From contig CALFYH010000398.1 of NCBI GenBank assembly GCA_937952155.1, forward strand, positions 1 through 51,883: DNA of 51,883 bases, in the 5' to 3' direction. The DNA is from an uncultured Saprospiraceae bacterium. GTDB taxonomy: Bacteria; Bacteroidota; Bacteroidia; Chitinophagales; Saprospiraceae. The notes below the pieces were generated by a model. The model was given only the letters and a program-made list of their open reading frames with translations, was not told the origin of the DNA and did not search any database. Made by a program: the position numbers and the translations under genes. Shown piece after piece: positions 46,154-51,883 of the stretch (positions are counted from its first letter, which is position 1; the number at the start of each line of letters is the position of its first letter).

Positions 46154-46579
46154 TTAATTGCTTACCAGTGACCTTTTACTGACATTGTCATACACAGGCG
46201 TTGCAGATGGAAATGTTTTCTTAAGCTCAAGCAGAAATGGCATTAGTTTATTTTTATTTTCAAAATATCCAATACGCACTTGATAATAGGGCACAACATG
46301 TTTCCAATCCATGTTAATATCTGGATACATTCCCGAAAATGTGCTCATGGCAGATTCCATTTCTCGACGATCATCGGTGGTAATAATCTGTATTCTCCAA
46401 GCTTTGATAGTTTCTGTTGCTTTACCATTGCTGATGAAACGATTCATTAATTTATCGACCGAAGGCTGACTTTCAATTATGATATTTTTTTGGGCGACTA
46501 CACTTACTGACATCAAACTCAGACTTATGGTAATCATTGCCGAGTAAAGTAGATGGTGACTTTTGGATAGAATACTCAT
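46154..46579 (-). CDS. Secreted SPOR domain protein
   Basis: A 141-residue protein with a signal peptide (YSAMITISLSLMSVSVVAQ) and a C-terminal SPOR-like domain (KAWRIQIITTDDRREMESAM, YYQVRIGYFENKNKLMPFLL, FPSATPVYDNV). SPOR domains bind denuded glycan strands, often at division sites. A signal peptide rather than a membrane anchor makes it a soluble periplasmic protein or one attached elsewhere. It is the first gene of the SPOR-rodA-tgt-lptG operon, which fits a role in wall growth. A -7 box lies 50 bases upstream. Confidence 0.75.
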   Translation of the reverse strand: MSILSKSHHLLYSAMITISLSLMSVSVVAQKNIIIESQPSVDKLMNRFISNGKATETIKAWRIQIITTDDRREMESAMSTFSGMYPDINMDWKHVVPYYQVRIGYFENKNKLMPFLLELKKTFPSATPVYDNVSKRSLVSN

Positions 46580-46629
46580 GAATTGGATTGCAGAGAAATT
46601 ATTATCAAATAAATTTTCTTATGAAAACA

Positions 46630-46637
46630 CAAAATTA
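46630..46637 (-). promoter_or_regulatory. -7 promoter box of the SPOR-rodA-tgt-lptG operon
   Basis: Reads TAATTTTG on the minus strand, exact to TAnnTTTG, 50 bases before the ATG at 46579. This gives a longer leader than at most genes here. Confidence 0.4.
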
Positions 46638-46705
46638 CAAATATTAAAGCAGAAATTTTATGAAAATAAATTTGTCACTTGCGAAGTTCATCAAAGAACA
46701 CTTAT

Positions 46706-47296
46706 TTATAAACTGCCATTTTCGGCCATATGTTGTACTGCTGCATGCAATTCATCATAAAAATCTTTGCCCTTCTTGCGAATAATGGCATCTTTTACAA
46801 ATTTATATAAAGGCATTTTCTCTTTTTCACCCTTTGTACACGCAGCAGAACAAATATCCCACTTATCATAATTCCACGCTTCAAAGCTTACAATGTCATT
46901 GGTAGAAATTCTGACTGGATATAGGTGACAAGAAATGGGTTTTTGGAAAGGAATCTTCTTTTCGTACCAAGTCTTTTCTATGCCACACACTGCAATACCA
47001 TCATCTCCAGTAGTAAGAAATACGCAGGCACCATCAGGATGACAATCTGTACCCCAAACTCCAGGTTCATCATAGTATTTAAAGCCATCGGATGACTCAA
47101 AATATGCCTTGGATCTATCAGGAAGATTCTGAACTATAATGTCCATATATTGACGAATTGTTTCCATCTCTGCCGTATCTACAGGTGCACCATAATCGCC
47201 TTCCGTACAGCAAGCACCTTTGCAAGCATTGAGATTGCAAAAGAATTTTTCTGTAACTACATCGCTACTGATTAGCACATCTTGGATTACGAGCAT
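46706..47296 (-). CDS. DUF3109 family cysteine-rich protein
   Basis: A 196-residue protein of the DUF3109 family, common in Bacteroidota. Its cysteines suggest a metal or iron-sulfur site: FFCNLNACKGACCTEGDYGA near the N terminus, TDCHPDGACVFL, AVCGIEKTWY, SCHLYPVRI and WDICSAAC. This pattern is close to the YkgJ/CxxCxxxCC group of putative zinc- or iron-chelating proteins. Function is unknown. The ATG is 6 bases after the Crp/Fnr gene, so the two are co-transcribed behind dnaX. There is no signal peptide. Confidence 0.82.
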   Translation of the reverse strand: MLVIQDVLISSDVVTEKFFCNLNACKGACCTEGDYGAPVDTAEMETIRQYMDIIVQNLPDRSKAYFESSDGFKYYDEPGVWGTDCHPDGACVFLTTGDDGIAVCGIEKTWYEKKIPFQKPISCHLYPVRISTNDIVSFEAWNYDKWDICSAACTKGEKEKMPLYKFVKDAIIRKKGKDFYDELHAAVQHMAENGSL

Positions 47297-47302
47297 GATT
47301 TT

Positions 47303-47992
47303 TTATTTATTTACCGATGATTTTAACTTGTCTAAATCCCTGACTAATAATCGCTTACGGTCAAATTGAATTATATTATTATTGCGAAGGTCATTGAGGA
47401 TCATCGTGACGGTCTGTCTCGAAGTTGATGTCAGACTTGCGATATCTTGGTGTGTAATAAAGTTTCTAAGCACCCATTCATAACCGATTCTTTGTCCAGA
47501 TTTTTCGATTCTTGATATTAAAAATTCAAGAATTCTGGTCCTTGAATCTTTAAATATTAATGACTCGAGCCTGTCTTCCATTTCTATGACTCTTTCATTC
47601 ATAATGCGCATCATCAGGATACTGAGTGCTGAATGATTTTTCATAAGGACGTTTAGCTCTGATTTTGTGAATGCCGCCAATGTGCAATCCGACATAGAAA
47701 TAGCAAAATCCTTCCTTATCTTTTCACCCAAAATCGCCATCTCGCTAAATACATCACCTGTCTGTAATATCGCGGTTACGATTTCTTTCTCGTTATCGCG
47801 AAATGTCCCAATTTTGACTTTGCCATTCAGGATAAAATAGATCTTGCTAGAAACTTCCTCTGGCAAATATATGTAATTCCCCTTTTTGATGATTTTTTTT
47901 CTGGTTTCAAACTCAGCTTCCAATACAGGATTACCGATAAAAAGCGCCTCAAGATTTACTTGTTCTGCATACCATATAGATTGTGAACTCAT
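47303..47992 (-). CDS. Crp/Fnr family transcriptional regulator
   Basis: A 229-residue regulator with an N-terminal cyclic-nucleotide-binding fold (GNYIYLPEEVSSKIYFILNG, IVTAILQTGDVFSEMAILGE) and a C-terminal winged helix (FITHQDIASLTSTSRQTVTM). The usual Arg-Ser of the cAMP pocket is not visible after GEK (RKDFAIS instead), and there are no Fnr-type N-terminal cysteines. It probably senses something other than cAMP or Fe-S. It lies between dnaX (14 bases upstream) and the DUF3109 gene (6 bases downstream). Confidence 0.88.
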   Translation of the reverse strand: MSSQSIWYAEQVNLEALFIGNPVLEAEFETRKKIIKKGNYIYLPEEVSSKIYFILNGKVKIGTFRDNEKEIVTAILQTGDVFSEMAILGEKIRKDFAISMSDCTLAAFTKSELNVLMKNHSALSILMMRIMNERVIEMEDRLESLIFKDSRTRILEFLISRIEKSGQRIGYEWVLRNFITHQDIASLTSTSRQTVTMILNDLRNNNIIQFDRKRLLVRDLDKLKSSVNK

Positions 47993-48006
47993 GATCTGTG
48001 CATACT

Positions 48007-49785
48007 TTATGATGATAAATCTGTATCCAATTTTAAACCAAATTTCTTTGTAAATGATCCTAAATGGGGATTTTTTTCAAGCATAAAAGCATATTTTTCC
48101 CTTTGGGTCATGATTTGAACTGGTTTGGCCTCTTCCATTTCAGGAAAAATTGATTTGTTTATCTCTACATTCAAGACCAAGTCTGCTATACCTAATTCCA
48201 AGCGCAATCTGTCCATGAGGTCCTTTTCTTGAAGGATCATATCTTTTGTAATTTGAGCAGGAACAAACACCTTAATCGTCTTATCATCAAAACCTAAAAC
48301 CGCCAGTTTTAAGGCAGATTGCACACTTTTAGATGGATTGTGTTCTGTGTAATTGTCCCAAATATTTTGGATACCTTCGAGACTTACATTTTTACGGGCT
48401 TCAGCTTTGGTTTGCACGGCTTGTTTTATACTCTGGCGGATAGCATCAATACTGGATATCCGAATGGTTTCCGGAGTTTTTATCGGTTCTGAAGCCAAAT
48501 TTGGTGATTCAGTTACGATCGATTCATTAATATTCTGCTTTATTTTCGTGCTTTCTTGTTCGGTTATACTTGGTTGGACAATTGGCTCAACACTTACGGA
48601 TTCTTCCTGATTATCCGTGTTTTTGTTCAGAATTAGAGTTTTTTTTTCCTGTGAATTTCCGACTTCATTAAAAATATTCACATCACTTGCCCTATTCAGA
48701 TAAGTCAATTTGCTTAGTGCCAATTCTACTTGAAGCCTTTTGTTTTTGGCCCGGACAATATCTAGGTCGCACTGATTAAGAATATTTAATCCCGTAAGCA
48801 AAAAAGAAGATTTTGCCAATTGTGCTTGGTGGAAATACCGTTTTTTGAGCTCATCACTCATATCCAGAATACCTAATGTCGCTGGAACTTTCGCTATCAT
48901 CAAATCCCTGAAATGTTCGGCCAATCCAACAACAAAATGATCCGCATCAAATCCAGATACCACGATTTCATTTAATGTGAGCAATGCAGAAGCTATGTCC
49001 TCTCTCAAGAATGCATCTGTAATTTTGAAATAATATTCGTAATCTAGGAGATTGAGATTCGCTACGACATCTTTGTACGTGATAATATCTCCTGATGTAG
49101 AGCTTGAGATTTTGTCAAAAATAGTCAAAGCATCGCGCATCGCACCATCAGCTTTTAATGCAATCGTATGGATTGCTTCAGATTCAGCTTTAATTCCTTC
49201 TTTGACACAGATTTTTTCTAATTGTGCTACAGCGTCCCCAAGCGATATCCTTTTGAAATCAAAAACCTGACAGCGTGATAGGATTGTAGGAATTATTTTA
49301 TGTTTTTCGGTAGTCGCTAAGATAAAAATAGCCCATGCAGGTGGCTCTTCCAAGGTTTTAAGAAAAGCATTGAAAGCTGCTGTGGTCAACATGTGTACCT
49401 CGTCGATGATGAAAACCTTATATTTGCCCTGTTGTGGTTGATATCTGACCTGCTCAGTCAGTGACCGGATGTTATCTACACTATTGTTGGAAGCAGCATC
49501 CAATTCAAAAATGTTGAATGAGGCATTGTCATTAAAAGATGTACATGAAGTACATTGATTACAAGCTTCCGTTTTGTTGACGGGATTCTCACAGTTTATA
49601 ATTTTCGCTAAAATCCGAGCACAGGTAGTCTTACCTACACCACGTGGTCCAGTAAACAAAAATGCATGCGCAAGATGATCCGTATAAAGTGCATTTTTCA
49701 GCGTTTTTGCAATATGGTCCTGCCCTACGACCTCATCAAATGACGTGGGTCGGTATTTTCTAGCAGAAACTACAAAATTGCTCAT
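48007..49785 (-). CDS. dnaX: DNA polymerase III subunit gamma/tau
   Basis: Clamp-loader ATPase of 592 residues from ATG 49785 (MSNFVVSARKYRPTSFDEVV). Walker A is FTGPRGVGKTTCARI. The zinc module CENPVNKTEACNQCTSC and Walker B VFIIDEVHML follow. The sensor 1 region is FILATTEKHKIIPTILSRCQ. Domain III ends near residue 360, and a variable Ser/Glu/Lys-rich tau extension follows. Between them nine consecutive A residues encode E380-K381-K382-T383. The frame running up to 49842 is rejected: an exact -7 box lies at 49803-49810, inside that extension. It is the first gene of the dnaX-crp-DUF3109 operon. Confidence 0.94.
   Translation of the reverse strand: MSNFVVSARKYRPTSFDEVVGQDHIAKTLKNALYTDHLAHAFLFTGPRGVGKTTCARILAKIINCENPVNKTEACNQCTSCTSFNDNASFNIFELDAASNNSVDNIRSLTEQVRYQPQQGKYKVFIIDEVHMLTTAAFNAFLKTLEEPPAWAIFILATTEKHKIIPTILSRCQVFDFKRISLGDAVAQLEKICVKEGIKAESEAIHTIALKADGAMRDALTIFDKISSSTSGDIITYKDVVANLNLLDYEYYFKITDAFLREDIASALLTLNEIVVSGFDADHFVVGLAEHFRDLMIAKVPATLGILDMSDELKKRYFHQAQLAKSSFLLTGLNILNQCDLDIVRAKNKRLQVELALSKLTYLNRASDVNIFNEVGNSQEKKTLILNKNTDNQEESVSVEPIVQPSITEQESTKIKQNINESIVTESPNLASEPIKTPETIRISSIDAIRQSIKQAVQTKAEARKNVSLEGIQNIWDNYTEHNPSKSVQSALKLAVLGFDDKTIKVFVPAQITKDMILQEKDLMDRLRLELGIADLVLNVEINKSIFPEMEEAKPVQIMTQREKYAFMLEKNPHLGSFTKKFGLKLDTDLSS
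48611..48647 (-). promoter_or_regulatory. Possible slippage site (A9) in dnaX
   Basis: The coding strand has nine A at 48647-48639. One added A moves reading into a frame that stops at TAA 48613-48611 after nine new residues (391-residue product). One lost A leads to TAA at 48635-48633 (383 residues). Both would be gamma-like proteins without the tau tail. A run of nine A in Thermus thermophilus dnaX is known to cause slippage; here it is only inferred. Confidence 0.45.
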
Positions 49786-49802
49786 GATCTTTGTTTGATC
49801 TG

Positions 49803-49836
49803 CAAAGGTAGAAATAAAAGTGAAATTAAATTGCAA
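49803..49836 (-). promoter_or_regulatory. Promoter of the dnaX operon
   Basis: The minus strand reads TACCTTTG at 49810-49803, an exact -7 box, with TTG at 49836-49834, 23 bases upstream (slightly long). The ATG at 49785 follows 17 bases downstream. Confidence 0.55.
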
Positions 49837-50216
49837 TTTCACAGCAATATAGTGATGTAGTGATAATAGATTTAAATCTGCGCTTTATGGAATTTTTGAT
49901 AGTAAGACAAAAAGAAAATATGTTATTTAAATTAAACAATTTTATATTTTGTTAATTACAAACAACATTTTTACAAGTTTTATCAATAAATATCTAATTT
50001 ATGATCAGTACTTTTTGTCTTTAGTAAACTTAAAAGCCACATAGGAATAATACCTTTTCAGCCACGAATAATCCCTTCTTTGACAAGGATCGCATTCGGC
50101 ATTCCTGCAAGTTGATGAAAAGACTTAATCTTCGTTGGAAAATCTATACTCCTAACCATTATGAAGAAAGGTGAAATACCAATTAAATAACTGCTCAGCA
50201 ATAAATGATTACGATA
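49811..50216. other. Non-coding gap with short open frames
   Basis: The only gap longer than 300 bases without a clear gene. It holds the upstream part of the dnaX promoter, an A/T-rich stretch to about 50000, and then a visibly more G+C-rich segment (about 50040-50130). In that segment two overlapping minus-strand frames look protein-like but short (50058-50159 and 50005-50126). I see no RNA gene, terminator or repeat copy that I can name. Confidence 0.4.
50058..50159 (-). CDS. Very short ORF or gene remnant, unknown
   Basis: From ATG 50159 this frame encodes 33 residues (MVRSIDFPTKIKSFHQLAGM, then PNAILVKEGIIRG). It stays open upstream to the TGA of the neighbouring T9SS gene, with a TTG at 50201 as alternative start (47 residues). 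I recognise no family. A second frame over nearly the same bases encodes a Cys-rich stretch (TCRNAECDPCQRRDYSW) without a start codon. One of the two may be the tail of a decayed gene; coding is unproven. Confidence 0.2.
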   Translation of the reverse strand: MVRSIDFPTKIKSFHQLAGMPNAILVKEGIIRG

Positions 50217-51716
50217 TCATTTGATTTTTACAAACTTTCCTACGCTTACCTTTTTATACTTATCAATAGCATAAATAAAATAGATTCCAGAAGGTATTGC
50301 TTGCACATCAATACTTTGCCCTGCTGTATAATCATTGAGCGTCCTTATATGCTGGCCATCCGCATTAAAAATCGAAATTTGGTTTGCATCCACTTCAAGT
50401 GAAATATTGCTAGAAGCTGGAGAAGGATTTATTTTCAATTTTACCTCACCTAATGGTGGTAACTCATCTACACCAGACATGAAACTGGTGGGATATCGGT
50501 ACCATTGCCTATTTTTACCTTCATGTATTGCTGTAAAATATACCCATTCTTTATACCTGTTGAAATCACGAGGAAAGCTGGAAGATGGCCCTCCATTTAT
50601 ATCGGAAAGCAACTTTAAGGTCTTATCTTCCACATTTAACACATAAAGTTCGTTTCCACTATCACATTGGGACGAACAAAGAAATTTTGATTCACTTATT
50701 GGAATACCATAAGGATTATACCTCGTAACACAATCTTCATTTGTTATATCTGTGCTATTGGTATCACCATTTATAAAATTATACTCAAATAGATTCAGAT
50801 CACCAGCGGTATTGATATAACTAAACAATAGAGTACTATCTTTTACAAGTAAAAAGTTCAAATTCTTAATTTCGGAGATCTTTATCACATCTTGACCTTT
50901 CCTATACAAATAGGAAAATCCTTCAAAATCAAATATAACTTTATCACTTCCGATGATGGAAAATCGATTATACAATGAAAATCCTGGTGAATGAACATCA
51001 AAGGTTTTAATTTCCTCGTTTTCAATTTCCAAAATTTGATGACGATCCTTATTCCATATTAAGACTAGCGACGTCCTTTCATCAGGCAAACGCAATTTTG
51101 CAGAAATTTTAGTATAATTATTTATTTCAAAGGGTAATAATTTCAGCCCAGTACTTTTATTTAATATATAGAATTGAGTTTTGTTTGATTTATTGCTTTG
51201 AATATAAAAAGCGTTTTTATGTCCAGGAATTAACTCAAATGTTCCTAGATTTGAATCAACATATTCTGTTAATTGGTTTGAGCCAAAATCGATTGTGGTA
51301 ATAATATTAGTTATTATATCCTTTATAGCCAAAATTGAATCGCCACCAAGAACGTCAAATGCTAGATTGATGTTGGGAATGACCTTCCTTTTGTGCGATT
51401 TTATATCATAAATCTGTACAGTATTTAGGTCAAACATAGTAATAAATATATATGGGCCTACTACTTTAAAACTCGGATTATAGGCACTCACAACCAAACT
51501 ATCAATCGACCCTGTCAAGGTATTGTACCTTTTAAATAAATATTTATGGTTTCCAGCATAATTTACAGTAGCTATATATTCTCCATAATTCGTGTTTGTG
51601 TAATAATGCGTCGTTGTGTAAATATTCATTGAAATATTTGGACTTTCATCAAAATGCACCAACTCTCTTGGATAGAAATCCATAAGATGGTGGCATGTAT
51701 CATCCAATGAAAACAA
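50217..51716 (-). CDS. T9SS-sorted secreted protein, apparently missing its 5' end
   Basis: The 499-residue frame from TTG 51716 consists of repeated short beta-strand units typical of propeller or ELWxxDGT-like secreted proteins (GNELYVLNVEDKTLKLLSDI, NGGPSSSFP, EWVYFTAIHEGKNRQW). It ends in a type A T9SS sorting domain (LKINPSPASSNISLEVD, SIFNADGQHIRTL, then IPSGIYFIYAIDKY, VGKFVKIK). A T9SS cargo needs a Sec signal peptide, but none is present. The frame stays open past the TTG for 38 more codons without any ATG, GTG or TTG and stops at 51831-51833. The nearest ATG is 51683. I read it as a 5'-truncated gene or pseudogene; an unusual start is the alternative. Confidence 0.6.
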   Translation of the reverse strand: MFSLDDTCHHLMDFYPRELVHFDESPNISMNIYTTTHYYTNTNYGEYIATVNYAGNHKYLFKRYNTLTGSIDSLVVSAYNPSFKVVGPYIFITMFDLNTVQIYDIKSHKRKVIPNINLAFDVLGGDSILAIKDIITNIITTIDFGSNQLTEYVDSNLGTFELIPGHKNAFYIQSNKSNKTQFYILNKSTGLKLLPFEINNYTKISAKLRLPDERTSLVLIWNKDRHQILEIENEEIKTFDVHSPGFSLYNRFSIIGSDKVIFDFEGFSYLYRKGQDVIKISEIKNLNFLLVKDSTLLFSYINTAGDLNLFEYNFINGDTNSTDITNEDCVTRYNPYGIPISESKFLCSSQCDSGNELYVLNVEDKTLKLLSDINGGPSSSFPRDFNRYKEWVYFTAIHEGKNRQWYRYPTSFMSGVDELPPLGEVKLKINPSPASSNISLEVDANQISIFNADGQHIRTLNDYTAGQSIDVQAIPSGIYFIYAIDKYKKVSVGKFVKIK

Positions 51717-51747
51717 TCCATTGTAATTGATAAAATACTGTTGATTA

Positions 51748-51883
51748 TTGAAATTAAATTTTTCAATAAAAATAAATTCAATACTACTTATTATTTTCTG
51801 TAGTTTCTTTTTTTCTTCTAAATCATACTCTCAAGCCAACAACTGCGGTTCTGCAACTGCAATTACGGATGGTACAACTTGTG
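51748..51883 (+). CDS. 5' end of a secreted protein gene (cut by window edge)
   Basis: A plus-strand frame opens at TTG 51748 after an in-frame TGA at 51742 and runs to the window edge (45 residues visible). It encodes a textbook signal peptide: MKLNFSIKINSILLIIF, a Ser/Phe-rich core, cleavage after SYSQ. The mature start is ANNCGSATAITDGTTC, which resembles the N-terminal Cys-containing beta-sandwich repeats of many large Bacteroidota T9SS proteins. No in-frame ATG exists, so TTG is the likely start. The body lies beyond the window. Confidence 0.65.
   Translation, partial: MKLNFSIKINSILLIIFCSFFFSSKSYSQANNCGSATAITDGTTC

Noticed and set aside
46563..46760. 65-codon plus-strand frame between the SPOR and DUF3109 genes
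   Set aside because: It overlaps the 3' end of the DUF3109 gene and the SPOR promoter and has no protein-like composition.
48596..48618. Inverted repeat ACGGAT/ATCCGT downstream of the A9 run in dnaX as a frameshift-stimulating hairpin
   Set aside because: The stem has six pairs, an 11-base loop and starts about 20 bases after the slippery run, too far for a classical ribosomal stimulator (5-9 bases).
50335..50646. 103-codon plus-strand frame opposite the T9SS sorting domain
   Set aside because: The minus strand encodes a recognisable sorting domain there; the plus frame shows no family resemblance.
1..51883. CRISPR arrays, insertion sequences, tRNA or rRNA genes, prophage or defence islands
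   Set aside because: No regularly spaced repeats, transposase or integrase motifs, cloverleaf-like intergenic sequence or known defence-gene motifs were seen in any gap; nearly all space is filled with housekeeping genes.

Overview
This is ordinary chromosomal sequence from a Bacteroidota bacterium, low in G+C by eye. Four things support that. There is a gldE-gldD gliding-motility pair behind mutY and ssb. Two proteins carry type IX secretion (T9SS) C-terminal sorting domains. The left edge holds a TonB-dependent receptor with a carboxypeptidase-regulatory-like N-terminal domain. Many genes have the Bacteroidota -7 promoter box TAnnTTTG, usually 14 to 28 bases before the start codon. Shine-Dalgarno sequences are almost absent and several genes seem to start with TTG. 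A member of the Saprospiria is plausible, but the sequence alone does not settle it.

Layout. 1-2.8 kb: 5' part of a TonB-dependent receptor and a D-2-hydroxyacid dehydrogenase, both leftward. 2.9-5.8 kb: carB rightward, ending at a strong bidirectional terminator. 5.8-16.3 kb, all leftward: secreted M4 metalloprotease and a small lipoprotein, polyprenyl synthetase, xseA, PPK2, and trmB-pbpC. 16.4-22.6 kb, rightward: outer-membrane beta-barrel plus DUF2461, a crotonase, and grpE-dnaJ-rlmD-small ORF. 22.6-26.8 kb, leftward: ECF sigma factor, mutY, ssb, gldE, gldD. 27.1-28.3 kb: membrane metallophosphoesterase, rightward. 28.3-39.1 kb, leftward: secreted M1 peptidase, ligA, and a four-gene efflux operon (tetR, tolC-like, membrane-fusion protein, RND pump). 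39.3-40.5 kb: cinA, rightward. 40.6-49.8 kb, leftward: TMTC-like membrane protein with TPRs, a SPOR-rodA-tgt-lptG operon, and a dnaX-crp/fnr-DUF3109 operon. 50.0-51.9 kb: a T9SS-sorted protein gene without signal peptide, facing away from the 5' end of another secreted-protein gene.

Genes working together. Envelope growth is represented by rodA, pbpC, lptG and the SPOR protein. DNA maintenance is represented by dnaX, ligA, xseA, mutY and ssb. Protein quality control is represented by grpE and dnaJ, and RNA modification by trmB, rlmD and tgt. The efflux operon has a perfect palindrome in its promoter that is a good candidate for its own TetR operator.

I found no convincing novel defence, mobile or biosynthetic system, and no tRNA, rRNA, CRISPR array or insertion sequence. 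The most interesting signal is a run of nine A in dnaX, just after the clamp-loader domains. Both alternative frames stop within ten codons, so slippage there would make a short gamma-like subunit. Other notable points are a lost zinc-ligand cysteine in LigA, a Tgt without its zinc cysteines, and a disturbed-looking right end.
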